From NCBI GenBank assembly GCA_023386885.1, contig JAEWIX010000002.1, forward strand, positions 18,037-82,036: a stretch of 64,000 nucleotides of DNA, written 5' to 3'. The stretch is from Pseudomonadota bacterium. Lineage in GTDB: Bacteria > Pseudomonadota > Alphaproteobacteria > Rhizobiales > Xanthobacteraceae. A program made the position numbers and the translations under genes. The notes below the pieces were generated by a model. That model made no database searches, was not told the DNA's origin, and was given only the letters and a program-made list of their open reading frames with translations. Of the stretch, positions 24,604 to 33,852 are shown in pieces. How positions within the stretch are numbered: position 1 is the stretch's first letter; every line of letters begins with the position of its first letter.

Positions 24604-24649
24604 AGAGAGTCCTCTGTTGAATTTTCACTCTAACGGATCGTCGTCGTCC

Positions 24650-24746
24650 TGAGATGCGAGCGTAGCGAGCCTCGAAGGATGATGTTGCGATGGTTGGCCG
24701 TTCATCCTTGAGGGCACCGCTTTGCGGCGCAGCCTCAGGATGACGG
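24650..24746. repeat. REP-like palindromic repeat, second copy
   Basis: Arms cgtcctgagatgcgagcgtagcg and a closing cctcaggatgacg enclose cctcgaaggatg and ttcatccttgagggc. It is clearly related to the copy at 19846-19943 and lies between the crotonase and amidase genes. Confidence 0.75.
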
Positions 24747-24753
24747 GACGAAA

Positions 24754-26148
24754 TCAGTCTTTCGGCGGCGCCGGCCACGGCTTCTGCGGGCCGCGTAAAC
24801 CCTCGAATGCTTTCGCCATCCGCAGCACGCCGAGATCGTCGAAGCGGCGGCCGATGATCTGCACGCCGATCGGAAAACCATCTGCGTCGTAACCGCCGTT
24901 GATCGACGCCGCCGGATTTTCCGCCATGTTCCACGGCACGGTGTAGATGATGTGCTCGAACGGCTTTTGCGGATCGTTGCGCGGCGCGGCGTTCTCGGCG
25001 GAGAATTTCACCACCGGCGATACTGGTGAGATGACGTAGTCGAGATCGGCGAACAGTTGCGCCGCCGCGGCGCGGATCGTCATGGTAGCGTTGAAGCCGC
25101 GCACCACGTCGACGCCGGACAGTTTCGCGCCGCCTTCCGCCCATTGGTAGATGTAAGGCAGCGCCTTCGCGCGCACCTCTGGCGGCAGCTTGGACAGATC
25201 GTCCCACGAGCGTGCGCGCCAGAAGGCATCGAGGCCGTCGAGCGTTTCGCGGGTGATGACGCCGGAGACTTCGCGCACCGATGCGCCGGCGGACTCAAAT
25301 GCACGCGCGGCGGCCGTCGCCGTAGCGCGCACCTCGTCCTCCAGCTTGTCGCCGAAACCGAGATCGAGCAGCAGGCCGATGCGCTTGCCCTTGAGCGAGA
25401 CGTCGAGCGCTGGCCAGTCGATATCGGCGGGTGGCAGGCTCATGCCGTCGCGCGGGTCCGGTCGCGACAGCACGCTCATCAGCAGCGCCGCATCGTCGAC
25501 GGTGCGGGTCATCGGACCGGTGACGCGGCCGACGTAGGGTGGATCGATCGGCACACGGCCGAGGCTCGGCTTCAGCGCGAAAATGCCGCACCAGCAGGCG
25601 GGCAGCCGCACCGAGCCGCCGATATCGGTGCCGAGATGCAGCGGGCCATACCCCGCGCCGCCGGCCGCGCCTGCGCCGGCGCTGGAGCCGCCGGGGTTCA
25701 TTCGCATGTCCCACGGATTGCGGGTGAGGGGATGGAAACTGGAGAGGCCCGACGACAACATGCCGTAATCCGGCATCGTCGTCTTGGAGAAGATCACTGC
25801 ACCGGCTTCGCGCACACGCGCCGCCTGCGGCGCATCGATGGGGGACGGCACCAGTGTCGTTGTCGCAGCGCCGAGCGGCACCGGCACGCCCTTGGTGGCG
25901 ATGTTCTCCTTGATGGTGATCGGTACGCCATCGAGCGAGCCGATCGGCTCGCCTTTGCGCCAGCGTTCGGTCGAGACTTTTGCCACCGCGCGCGCGCCGT
26001 CGGGATCGAATGCGTAGAGCGCGTGGAGGTGCGGCTCCCATTTGGCGACGTGCGTGAGCACATCTTCAAGCACGTCGCTTGGCGAGAACTGCTTGCCGTG
26101 ATAGCCGGCCAGCAGTTCGACGGCAGAGAGGTCGCGCAGCGCTGTCAT
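24754..26148 (-). CDS. Amidase (amidase signature family)
   Basis: 464 residues. The Ser-Ser-Lys catalytic set is visible: Lys80 in VPITIKENIAT, Ser155 in NPGGSSAGAG and nucleophile Ser179 in LGTDIGGSVRLPA. It hydrolyses C-N amide bonds; substrates in this family range from aryl amides to glutamyl-tRNA, so no specific one is claimed. There is no signal peptide, so it acts in the cytoplasm. Its start codon overlaps the M20 gene stop by 4 bp (ATGA), giving an M20-amidase operon. Confidence 0.92.
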   Translation of the reverse strand: MTALRDLSAVELLAGYHGKQFSPSDVLEDVLTHVAKWEPHLHALYAFDPDGARAVAKVSTERWRKGEPIGSLDGVPITIKENIATKGVPVPLGAATTTLVPSPIDAPQAARVREAGAVIFSKTTMPDYGMLSSGLSSFHPLTRNPWDMRMNPGGSSAGAGAAGGAGYGPLHLGTDIGGSVRLPACWCGIFALKPSLGRVPIDPPYVGRVTGPMTRTVDDAALLMSVLSRPDPRDGMSLPPADIDWPALDVSLKGKRIGLLLDLGFGDKLEDEVRATATAAARAFESAGASVREVSGVITRETLDGLDAFWRARSWDDLSKLPPEVRAKALPYIYQWAEGGAKLSGVDVVRGFNATMTIRAAAAQLFADLDYVISPVSPVVKFSAENAAPRNDPQKPFEHIIYTVPWNMAENPAASINGGYDADGFPIGVQIIGRRFDDLGVLRMAKAFEGLRGPQKPWPAPPKD

Positions 26149-27311
26149 GCCGACACCGGCAACCGCGTTTCGATGATGCGGGCGAACATGCTGGCGCCGA
26201 TCGGCAGGATCTTGTCGTCGAGCATGTAGCCGGGATTGTGCACCGGCACCGAGCCGTCATGTCCGAGCCAGAAATAGGCGCCCGGAACGGCATGCAGCAT
26301 GTCGGCGAAATCCTCGCTGCCCATCTTGGGCCGAGACTTGGTGAATACCTTGGCGGGATCGACCACGGTGCGCGCGACGGCCTCGACCACCTTGGACTGC
26401 TCCTCGCTGTTGACGAGGACGCTGAAGATGTCGCGGATGTCCACATTGATCTCGACCTGGAACGCTTGCGCCATGCCGGCGGCGATGGTGCGCATGCGGT
26501 CTCGGATCATATTGCGCACTTTTTCGGAGAAGGTGCGAACGGTGCCGGAGAGCACAGCTTCGTTCGGAATGACGTTATAGGCGGAGCCCGCGTGGATCTT
26601 GGTGATCGAGACCACTGCCGCCTGCAGCGGATCGACATTGCGGCTGACGATGCTCTGCAGCGCCTGACCAAGATTCATCGCGATCACCACGGGATCGCGT
26701 GATTGTTCGGGCATCGCGCCATGGGCGCCGAACCCGGTAATGGTGATATCGAAGAAATCGGCGCCCGCCATGCCCGGGCCTGGGAAGATCGCGAGTTCGC
26801 CGTGGCTGAGATCGGGCGCATTGTGCAGACCGTAGATTTCGTCGCAGGGGAATTTATCGAATAGGCCGTCCTTGATCATGGCGCGCGCGCCGCCGAGGCC
26901 TTCCTCGGCCGGTTGGAAGATGAAATGCACGGTGCCGTCGAAATTCTTGGTTTCGGCGAGATAGCGCGCGGTGCCGAGCAACATGGTGGTATGGCCGTCG
27001 TGCCCGCAGCCGTGGAAACGGCCCGGGATGGTCGAGCGCCACGGCAGGTTGGTGTTCTCTTCCATCGGCAGCGCGTCCATGTCCGCGCGCAGGCCGATGC
27101 GCTTGCTGCCATTGCCGTTGCCCTTGAGCACGCCGACGACACCGGTGCCGCCGAGTCCGCGATGCACCTCGATGCCCCATTGCGCCAGCTTTTCGGCAAC
27201 GATGCCGGAGGTGCGCTTTTCCTCGAAGCCGATTTCGGGATGGGCATGGAGATCGTGCCAGATTGCGATCATTTCGTCGGCGAAGCCTTCAATACGCTCG
27301 ATGGTGGGCAT
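26145..27311 (-). CDS. M20-family amidohydrolase (hippurate hydrolase-like)
   Basis: 388 residues from the ATG at 27311; the longer frame to 27428 is low-complexity and unlike the family. M20D features: HDLHAHPEIGFEEKRT, LRADMDALPM, HGCGHDGHTTMLLGTARYL, FIFQPAEEGLGGARAMI and GSEDFADML. These give the His/Asp/Glu metal ligands of an aminoacylase or hippurate hydrolase type enzyme. It is followed without a gap by the amidase gene, so the pair may release and then use N-acyl amino acids or amides. It lies downstream of a palindrome-rich spacer. Confidence 0.92.
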   Translation of the reverse strand: MPTIERIEGFADEMIAIWHDLHAHPEIGFEEKRTSGIVAEKLAQWGIEVHRGLGGTGVVGVLKGNGNGSKRIGLRADMDALPMEENTNLPWRSTIPGRFHGCGHDGHTTMLLGTARYLAETKNFDGTVHFIFQPAEEGLGGARAMIKDGLFDKFPCDEIYGLHNAPDLSHGELAIFPGPGMAGADFFDITITGFGAHGAMPEQSRDPVVIAMNLGQALQSIVSRNVDPLQAAVVSITKIHAGSAYNVIPNEAVLSGTVRTFSEKVRNMIRDRMRTIAAGMAQAFQVEINVDIRDIFSVLVNSEEQSKVVEAVARTVVDPAKVFTKSRPKMGSEDFADMLHAVPGAYFWLGHDGSVPVHNPGYMLDDKILPIGASMFARIIETRLPVSA

Positions 27312-27497
27312 GGGTGTTTCCGTTCGTTTGTGATTTTGGCCTGCGGCGGGCGCGACTGCATCGGAACGATCGCGTGGTTCCGGGCATTCTGCATGGCACA
27401 TCTTCGGCCGCGCCTTCGCGACGGTCAAGTGAATGGGCTTTCGCGGGCCTCATGGCTGCTGCCCGCGGCGTGCTTGGCGGCGCAAGCCACGGCCGCT

Positions 27498-27595
27498 AGA
27501 GTCCGATTCAAGAGGGTTGAATCGGACTCTGGCTATTCCTTTAGTGGAGCATGATCTTTTCCGAAAACCGGGTCCCCCTTTTCGGGATCATGCTC
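27498..27595. repeat. Two dispersed palindromes upstream of tRNA-Leu
   Basis: First a perfect 14-bp hairpin agagtccgattcaa-gaggg-ttgaatcggactct (27498-27530), then gagcatgatc...ccgaaaa / ttttcgg...gatcatgctc with a 4-base bulge (27547-27595). The second is a type I recognise as very common in Bradyrhizobium-group genomes. The rest of 27312-27616 shows no gene. Confidence 0.8.
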
Positions 27596-27616
27596 TATAA
27601 GCTGGCGGCGCGCCGT

Positions 27617-27705
27617 GCGGGCGTGGCGAAATTGGTAGACGCAACGGACTTAAAATCCGTAGGGCCGCAAGGCCTGTACCGGTTCGATTCCGGTCGCCCG
27701 CACCA
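27617..27705 (+). tRNA. tRNA-Leu (anticodon UAA)
   Basis: Acceptor stem GCGGGCG (27617-27623) pairs with CGCCCGC (27695-27701). The D arm, an anticodon loop CTTAAAA with anticodon TAA (27651-27653), a leucine-type long variable arm and the T arm GGTTCGATTCC are all present. CCA is encoded (27703-27705). It reads UUA codons, which are rare in GC-rich genomes. Confidence 0.97.
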
Positions 27706-27758
27706 TTGCCCGCGCTGTCCTTTACTCACCCCTCGGGTTTGAGTATCGCACCTTCGGC

Positions 27759-28427
27759 TTAGCGCGTCACGAAAGCGAGCAGGAACGTGACTTGCGCGGC
27801 GTAGTAGAGCACCCAGACCGCGAGCCGCATTGGCGGTTTGCGTGCGGACGCGGCAGTCTCCACGAACTTCTCCCAGGCCAGGATCGCATCCGAGGCCACA
27901 AACATCACCGCGCCGGCGATGATCAGCGACCGTTCGGTCGCAAACGCCGCCAGCCCCATCAGTACCAGCGCCGTACAATAGACCATCACCGGCACCCGTA
28001 GTTCGCCGGAGACGTGGCGCAAGATGACCCGGAGTAGTGCCAGACTGAGGGCGATTAGAACCGCCGCGGCCAGAACGAGCGGCAGGGACAGAAGCATCGC
28101 CGGGCTTTGCCCGATGCTGGCGAACAATACGATGTAGGCGACGTGGGCGACGAGGAAACTGACCAGCCCGCTGATGAAGGCTTTCTCGCCGTCGCGTGAC
28201 AGGAAAAGGTCGCCGAGGGCGCTGAGAGCCAATCCGGCGATAAGCAAGGCGGGGCCGCTCATGCGCCAGGCGATGAGTGCGAGCAGTGCCGTCGACAACG
28301 TCTTAAGGACGGAGAGCCGCCACGATGGTCTTTGCCCCAGCATGAGCAAATAAAGAACGGCGGCGACCAGCGAGATCGGCAGCGCGATGTTGTCGATATT
28401 TCCGATGCCGCCGGGAAAAGGCATCAT
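27759..28427 (-). CDS. YhhN/TMEM86 family membrane protein (lysoplasmalogenase-like)
   Basis: 222 residues with about eight membrane helices. ALSALGDLFLSRDGEKAFISG and SFLVAHVAYIVLF are typical of the YhhN family, whose mammalian member TMEM86B is a lysoplasmalogenase; bacterial members act on lysoplasmalogens or related lipids or are uncharacterised. A second acidic motif appears in VASDAILAWEKFV. It is downstream of the MlrC gene on the same strand with about 114 bp between them; co-transcription is uncertain. Confidence 0.87.
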   Translation of the reverse strand: MMPFPGGIGNIDNIALPISLVAAVLYLLMLGQRPSWRLSVLKTLSTALLALIAWRMSGPALLIAGLALSALGDLFLSRDGEKAFISGLVSFLVAHVAYIVLFASIGQSPAMLLSLPLVLAAAVLIALSLALLRVILRHVSGELRVPVMVYCTALVLMGLAAFATERSLIIAGAVMFVASDAILAWEKFVETAASARKPPMRLAVWVLYYAAQVTFLLAFVTR

Positions 28428-28541
28428 GACCGGGCGTCGTTCTGCTTGCGATACGAAAACACTTTGCCGGCTTCGCGTGCCGCCGACCTTCGTTCGTATT
28501 CTTGTCGGAGTTGCGTCAAGTCCATCCCCGCCGGCGCGACC

Positions 28542-30047
28542 TCAGACTTTCGGTGCGAAGGGCGGGCCGTTCGGCTTGATGCGGATGCCGGGACGCAGCC
28601 GCGTCCATGGCAGCGACGCGGTGTCCGCCGGCATCGCACCCGGCGCGGCGCAGATCAGCAGCGTCTCGGCGATCGGCTCGAAGTCGGCGCGGAAATGCAC
28701 CGAGCTTTTGTTGACGAGGATCGCCTGTTCGGTCGGCTCGATGCCGACATAGCGATACATCGCCTGATCGGCGAGTTGCGCCTTGTGCGACGACACCACG
28801 ACGCGGACGTCGTCGATCCGCAGGCAGGCGGATGGGCCCATGTCCATGTCGCGGCCGCCGTAATAGGGGCCGGGCGCGACAAATTTGCCGTCCGACAATT
28901 TTTCGACGACGAAGGTCGCCTCATAGGGCGCATCGCCGGGGATGCCGGACTTGCCGCCGAGCGCAAGCGTCACGCTCGCACCTTCGCCGGCCACGTGCGC
29001 AGCCTTGGCGGAAGCCGGATCGTAGATCGCGCCGGTCGCGGCGCGCGTCGCCTTGTTGCGCACCAGCGCGCGCAGCATGCCGGTGGTGTCGGAATCGCCG
29101 CCGGCGCCGGGATTGTCCTGCGTGTCGGCGATGACGACCGGCTTTCGCGCGGTCTTCGCCAGTTGCATCGCGTGCTGCACGCCTTCGTCGGGCGAATAGA
29201 TTTTTCCGTCGAAATCGTTCTCATGACCGATGACGAGTTGCGCGACGGCATCGGCCGCGGCATCCGCATCCGCTTGCGTGCGGCCATAGGCGAATACGGT
29301 GGGACCGCAGCCGGGAAAATCGGCAGCGGGAAAGCCCGGTGCGAACGACAGCGTCGGCACCGTGTCATTCTCCAGCGCGGCGAGCTTGTCGTAGATGCCT
29401 TTGGTCGGTTGATCGAATGTGCATTGCCAACTGATCGGAATCAGAAACGGCAACTGCCGAAAGGCTTTCGCGAAGCGTTGCTTGCTTTGCAACAGCAGCG
29501 CGAGATGCTTCGCGGAGGCGCGGCCGGTGTCGGCCATGTCGACATGCGGATAGGTGCGATAAGCGATCAGCGCGTCGGCGTGTTCGACCATCTCCGGCGT
29601 GGCGTTAGCATGCAGGTCGAGGCTCACCACCAGCGGCAGATCAGGTCCGATCACCTTGCGGACGCGCGCCAGCAGTTCGCCTTCGCCGTCGTCGAGATGT
29701 TCGGTGACCATCGCGCCGTGCAAATCGAGATAGACCGCGTCGAGTGAATCGGCAGCGGCGATGCCATCGACCATTTCTTTCACGACGCGCTCATAGGCGT
29801 CCTCCGTGACGTGGGCGCAGGGGCTGGCGCCGCAGGCAATCGTCGGGATCAACTCCCAGCCGCGCGTCACGGCATCGTCGATGAAGCCGGCGAGGCCGAC
29901 ATTGATGCCGCGCATCACCTTCAGCACGTCCGAGCCGTGAGTCATCGCCGGCCAGCCGCCGCCGTGAACGAAATCGGCATAAGTCGCCTTGGTGGGAGCG
30001 AAAGTGTTGGTCTCGTGCAGAAAGCCGCCGACGGCGATACGGGTCAT
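28542..30047 (-). CDS. M81 family metallopeptidase (MlrC-like)
   Basis: 501 residues. IAVGGFLHETNTFAPTKATYADF opens the MlrC/DUF1485 fold, and AVYLDLHGAMVTEHLDDGEGELL and VSLDLHANATPEM are the conserved metal-binding region. GDSDTTGMLRAL and DIADTQDNPGAGG-like sequences occur in the C-terminal half (ADTQDNPGAGGDSDTTG). MlrC was defined in microcystin breakdown; here it more likely cleaves a modified or cyclic peptide brought in by the adjacent ABC transporter. It lies 142 bp downstream of the ATPase gene. Confidence 0.88.
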   Translation of the reverse strand: MTRIAVGGFLHETNTFAPTKATYADFVHGGGWPAMTHGSDVLKVMRGINVGLAGFIDDAVTRGWELIPTIACGASPCAHVTEDAYERVVKEMVDGIAAADSLDAVYLDLHGAMVTEHLDDGEGELLARVRKVIGPDLPLVVSLDLHANATPEMVEHADALIAYRTYPHVDMADTGRASAKHLALLLQSKQRFAKAFRQLPFLIPISWQCTFDQPTKGIYDKLAALENDTVPTLSFAPGFPAADFPGCGPTVFAYGRTQADADAAADAVAQLVIGHENDFDGKIYSPDEGVQHAMQLAKTARKPVVIADTQDNPGAGGDSDTTGMLRALVRNKATRAATGAIYDPASAKAAHVAGEGASVTLALGGKSGIPGDAPYEATFVVEKLSDGKFVAPGPYYGGRDMDMGPSACLRIDDVRVVVSSHKAQLADQAMYRYVGIEPTEQAILVNKSSVHFRADFEPIAETLLICAAPGAMPADTASLPWTRLRPGIRIKPNGPPFAPKV

Positions 30048-30090
30048 GAAGTCATTCCGATGAAGTGTCGCTGTGTGACGACGTTAGTCG

Positions 30091-30175
30091 CGTCATTGCG
30101 GGGAGCGCAAGCGACGAAGCAGTCCAATTCGACATGGCTTGATTTCAAATCTGGATGCTTCGCTCGCAATGACGA
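30091..30175. repeat. Imperfect inverted repeat (GTCATTGCG type)
   Basis: Arms cgtcattgcggggagcgcaagcgacgaagc and gcttcgctcgcaatgacg enclose an AT-richer centre. This GTCATTGCGAGG-type element recurs in alphaproteobacterial genomes. It lies between the ABC ATPase and MlrC genes. Confidence 0.75.
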
Positions 30176-30189
30176 CTGCTGCTGAATCA

Positions 30190-31869
30190 TCAAACCGGCG
30201 AAACTGGATCATGCTGCGTCGTGGCGACCGGCTGGAAATTGGCAAAGTCCCAATGGCGGCCGGGTGCCGCTTCGAGCAACTGCTTGGTGTAAGCTTGCTG
30301 CGGATTGGTGAGGATTTCCCCCGCCAGTCCCTGTTCGACGACGCGGCCGTGTTGCATCACCACCACCTCGTCGCAGATTTGCGCGGCGACGCGCAGGTCG
30401 TGGGTGATGAACAATAGCGCGATGCCGAGTCGCGTCTGGATTTCGTCGAGCAGTTCGAGCACCTGCGCCTGCACCGAGACGTCGAGCGCGGAGACGGCTT
30501 CATCCGCCACCAGCACGTCGGGATCGAGCGCCAGCGCGCGGGCAATCGCAATGCGCTGGCGTTGGCCGCCGGAGAACTGATGCGGATAGCGCGTGATGGC
30601 ATCGGCGGGCAGATCGACCAGTTCGAGCAGTTCGCCGGCACGCTTGATCGCATCGGCGTGCGGCACGCCGTAATTGACCGGCCCTTCGGCGATCGTTTCG
30701 CCGACAGTGACGCGCGGATTGAGCGAGCGATAGGGATCCTGGAACACGATCTGGATGCGCTTGCGATGCGGCTGCAACAGCCGGCGCGACAGCGTCGAGA
30801 TATCCTGACCGGCGAGGCGGACTTCGCCGGAAGTCGGATCGATCAGCCGCACGATGCAACGCGCGACCGTGGATTTGCCCGAGCCGCTTTCGCCGACGAT
30901 GCCGAGCGTACGACCCTTGCGTAGCGTCAGCGTTACATTTTGCGCGGCCGCCACCTCGCGCGCATGGCCGAACATCGCACGCTGGCGGTAGATCTTGCCG
31001 AGGCTGTCGGTCTCAAGCACGATCGGTTCGCTGGACGCCGGCCGCGCGGCGCGCGGGATCAGGCTCGGCACCGACGCCAGCAGGTTGCGGGTATATTCCA
31101 TGGTGGGTGTGCGCAGGATGCCGTCGAGCGCACCGGTCTCCACGACCTGACCTTTGCGCATCACCACCACGCGGTCGGCGATCTCCGCGACGACACCCAT
31201 GTCGTGGGTGATGAACAGCACGGCGGTGCCGTGATCGCGTTGCAGGTCGCGGATCAGCGACAGGATCTGCTTTTGCGTGGTGACGTCGAGCGCGGTGGTC
31301 GGCTCGTCGGCGATCAGCAGTTTCGGTTCGAGCACCAGTGCCATCGCGATCATGATGCGCTGACGCTGACCGCCGGAGAGTTGATGCGGATAGGATTTGA
31401 AGATGCGTGCGACGTCCGGCAGCCGCACCTGTTCCATCATCGCCAGAATGCGTTCGCGCCGCGTGCGGGCATCGAGGTCGGTATGGGCGCGCAGCACCTC
31501 GTCGATCTGCTTGCCGACAGGCACCACCGGATTGAGCGCGGTCATCGGCTCCTGAAAGATCATCGCCATGGTGGTGGCGCGCAACTGCCGCAGCCGCCGG
31601 TCGCTGGCCGAAAGAATATCCTCGCCGGCCAGCGTGATCTTGCCGCGTGTCGGTGCCAGCGCGTTTTTCGGCAACAGGCCCATTACCGTCAGCGAGGTAA
31701 CCGATTTGCCGGAGCCGCTTTCGCCGACCACGCAGAGGGTTTCACCCTGCCGGACCTGCAGCGAGACGCCGTCGATGATGCGATGCGCGTCGGGCTTCGT
31801 GCCGATCGAGACGACGAGATCGTTGACGTCGAGAACGACGGGAGCGGACGAGGTGGCGGTAGTGCTCAT
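30190..31869 (-). CDS. Dipeptide/oligopeptide ABC transporter, fused ATP-binding subunits (DppDF)
   Basis: 559 residues carrying two complete ABC domains in one chain. First domain: Walker A GESGSGKSV at about 49-57, signature LSGGQRQRIMIA and Walker B LLIADEPTTALD. Second domain: GESGSGKSTVA, FSGGQRQRIAIA, VADEAVSALD. This equals DppD joined to DppF and drives peptide or nickel-type import at the inner membrane. The start overlaps the permease stop by 4 bp, so the genes are translationally coupled. The operon order is M20, DppB, DppC, DppDF, MlrC. Confidence 0.94.
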   Translation of the reverse strand: MSTTATSSAPVVLDVNDLVVSIGTKPDAHRIIDGVSLQVRQGETLCVVGESGSGKSVTSLTVMGLLPKNALAPTRGKITLAGEDILSASDRRLRQLRATTMAMIFQEPMTALNPVVPVGKQIDEVLRAHTDLDARTRRERILAMMEQVRLPDVARIFKSYPHQLSGGQRQRIMIAMALVLEPKLLIADEPTTALDVTTQKQILSLIRDLQRDHGTAVLFITHDMGVVAEIADRVVVMRKGQVVETGALDGILRTPTMEYTRNLLASVPSLIPRAARPASSEPIVLETDSLGKIYRQRAMFGHAREVAAAQNVTLTLRKGRTLGIVGESGSGKSTVARCIVRLIDPTSGEVRLAGQDISTLSRRLLQPHRKRIQIVFQDPYRSLNPRVTVGETIAEGPVNYGVPHADAIKRAGELLELVDLPADAITRYPHQFSGGQRQRIAIARALALDPDVLVADEAVSALDVSVQAQVLELLDEIQTRLGIALLFITHDLRVAAQICDEVVVMQHGRVVEQGLAGEILTNPQQAYTKQLLEAAPGRHWDFANFQPVATTQHDPVSPV

Positions 31870-32753
31870 GGGCGGGCCTCGCGCTGTTTCATGCGCGGGT
31901 CGAGCGCGTCGCGCGCGGCATCGCCGATCAGATTGACCGAGAGAATGGCGATCGACAGCAACAGGCCGGGCCAGAAGATCAGCGACGGCTTGATCTGAAA
32001 GTACGCGCGGCCTTCAGCCATGATGTTGCCCCAGGTCGGGATTTCCGGGCTGATGCCACAGCCGAGGAACGACAGAATCGCCTCGACGAGGATGGCTGAG
32101 GCGCAAACATAGGTACCCTGCACGATCAGCGGCGCGATGGTGTTCGGCATCAGATGCCGCCACATGATCTTCGGCAGGCTGGTGCCGACGGAGATCGCGG
32201 CTTCGACGTAGGGCTCCTCACGTGCCGACAGAACCACCGAGCGCACCAGTCGCGCCACGCGCGGCACCTCCGGAATGGTGATGGCGATCAGCACCGTCAT
32301 CAGGCTGGCGCCGGACAGCGACACCACGGCGATCGCCAGCAGGATCGCCGGAATTGCCATCAGGCCATCCATGATGCGCATCATGACGGCATCGACCCAT
32401 TTGAAGAACCCAGAGACGAGCCCGATCACGAGGCCGAGCGCAACGCTGAACACTGCGGAGCCGAGCCCGATCAGCAGCGAGATGCGGCCGCCATAGATAA
32501 TGCGCGACAGGACATCGCGGCCGAAGGCATCGGTGCCGAGCGGATATTCCGCACTGGCCGCTTTCAGCCGTTGCGCCGGCGCCAGCAGTTGCGGATCGTG
32601 CGGCGAGATCAGCGGCGCGAAAATCGCCATCAGCACGACCACCACGAGACAAAGGGCGGCAATGGCGATGATCGGATTCGAACGCAACAGATTGCGACCG
32701 ACACGGCGCGGCGTGATCCGAAGCGAGGGGTCTGGTAGGGCGTCGACAGCCAT
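31866..32753 (-). CDS. Peptide ABC transporter permease (DppC-type)
   Basis: 295 residues from the ATG at 32753. One N-terminal helix (AIAALCLVVVVLMAIFAPLI) precedes the BPD_transp_1 domain with five helices, including the conserved SLPKIMWRHLMPNTIAPLI coupling loop. HPLGTDAFGRDVLSRI-like sequence (YPLGTDAFGRDVLSRIIYGG) is typical of DppC/OppC. It pairs with the DppB permease whose stop overlaps its ATG (TGATG), and its own stop overlaps the ATPase start. Confidence 0.94.
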   Translation of the reverse strand: MAVDALPDPSLRITPRRVGRNLLRSNPIIAIAALCLVVVVLMAIFAPLISPHDPQLLAPAQRLKAASAEYPLGTDAFGRDVLSRIIYGGRISLLIGLGSAVFSVALGLVIGLVSGFFKWVDAVMMRIMDGLMAIPAILLAIAVVSLSGASLMTVLIAITIPEVPRVARLVRSVVLSAREEPYVEAAISVGTSLPKIMWRHLMPNTIAPLIVQGTYVCASAILVEAILSFLGCGISPEIPTWGNIMAEGRAYFQIKPSLIFWPGLLLSIAILSVNLIGDAARDALDPRMKQREARP

Positions 32754-33694
32754 CAGTAACGGATCCTCGGATCGAGCAAGGTGTAGGAGAGATCGATCAG
32801 CAGATTGACCCCGACATAGATGCCGCTGGTGAGCAGGATCATCGCCTGAATGACGGGATAGTCGCGTGCCAGTACTGCGTCGACCGTGAGGCGGCCGATG
32901 CCGGGCAAGTTGAATACCGTCTCGGTGACGACGACGCCGGAAATCAGCAACGCGAAGCCGGTTCCGATCACGGTGATCACCGGCACTGCCGCGTTGCGCA
33001 GCGCGTGTCGCAACAGCACGCCATGTTCGGCGATGCCCTTGGCGCGCGCGGTGCGGATATAATCCTCGTCGAGCACGTCGAGCATCGCGGCACGGGTCAT
33101 GCGTGCGATCAATGCGATGTAGATGAACGACAGCGCCAACGTCGGCAGCGCGATGCGTTCGACGAACGGGCCGAAGCCGCGCGCGAGGCTGCGATAACCC
33201 TGAACCGGCAGCCAGCGAAGGTCGATGGCGAACACCTGAATGAGCACATAGCCGATCACGAACACCGGCACCGAGAAACCGATCACCGATAGGGCCATCA
33301 CGAAACGGTCGATCCACGAACCGTGCTTCCACGCGGCGATCACGCCGAGCGGCACGGCGACGATCACGGTGAAGATGATGGTCGAAAGCGCGATGGCGAT
33401 GGTCGGCTCGATGCGATTGCCGATCATGGTGATGACCGGCACGTTGGAAATCAGCGAGACGCCGAAATCGCCGTGCAGCAGACGCCCGATCCAGGTGAAG
33501 AACTGCTGATACAGCGGCTCGTTCAGGCCGAGCGAGATGCGGATGCGCTCGATCTGCTCCGGCGTGGCGGTATCGCCGGCGATGACCGCGGCGGGATCGC
33601 CGGGCGTCAGTCGCAGCAGCAGGAACACGAACAGCGCCACCACGCCCATCACGGGAATGGCGGCGAGAATCCTGCGGATCAGGTAGCCAAGCAT
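32753..33694 (-). CDS. Peptide ABC transporter permease (DppB-type)
   Basis: 313 residues. N-terminal helix (RILAAIPVMGVVALFVFLLL) with LTPGDPAAVIAGD, the DppB landmark, then about five more helices and the coupling segment ARAKGIAEHGVLLRHALRN. It forms the membrane channel with DppC. Translation is coupled to DppC. The gene lies 158 bp downstream of the M20 peptidase and is likely in the same transcript. Confidence 0.94.
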   Translation of the reverse strand: MLGYLIRRILAAIPVMGVVALFVFLLLRLTPGDPAAVIAGDTATPEQIERIRISLGLNEPLYQQFFTWIGRLLHGDFGVSLISNVPVITMIGNRIEPTIAIALSTIIFTVIVAVPLGVIAAWKHGSWIDRFVMALSVIGFSVPVFVIGYVLIQVFAIDLRWLPVQGYRSLARGFGPFVERIALPTLALSFIYIALIARMTRAAMLDVLDEDYIRTARAKGIAEHGVLLRHALRNAAVPVITVIGTGFALLISGVVVTETVFNLPGIGRLTVDAVLARDYPVIQAMILLTSGIYVGVNLLIDLSYTLLDPRIRY

Positions 33695-33852
33695 GCGTCC
33701 CTACCTCGCCACGGGTTGCTTCCGATGCAAATTCCGCCGGATGGAAGAGCGGTTTGCCCCGCCCATCCGGACCACAAGTTCAGCAATTCCCGTGCCATCC
33801 ATCCCCTGTCGTTTCGATCGCGGCTCTTGGCGGCCGGTGCGTTCTGTTCGGT

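Noticed and set aside
27498..27595. Integration site or genomic island boundary next to tRNA-Leu
   Set aside because: The palindromes are upstream of the tRNA, no integrase is present and no tRNA 3' end copy is seen; the flanking genes are ordinary chromosomal ones.
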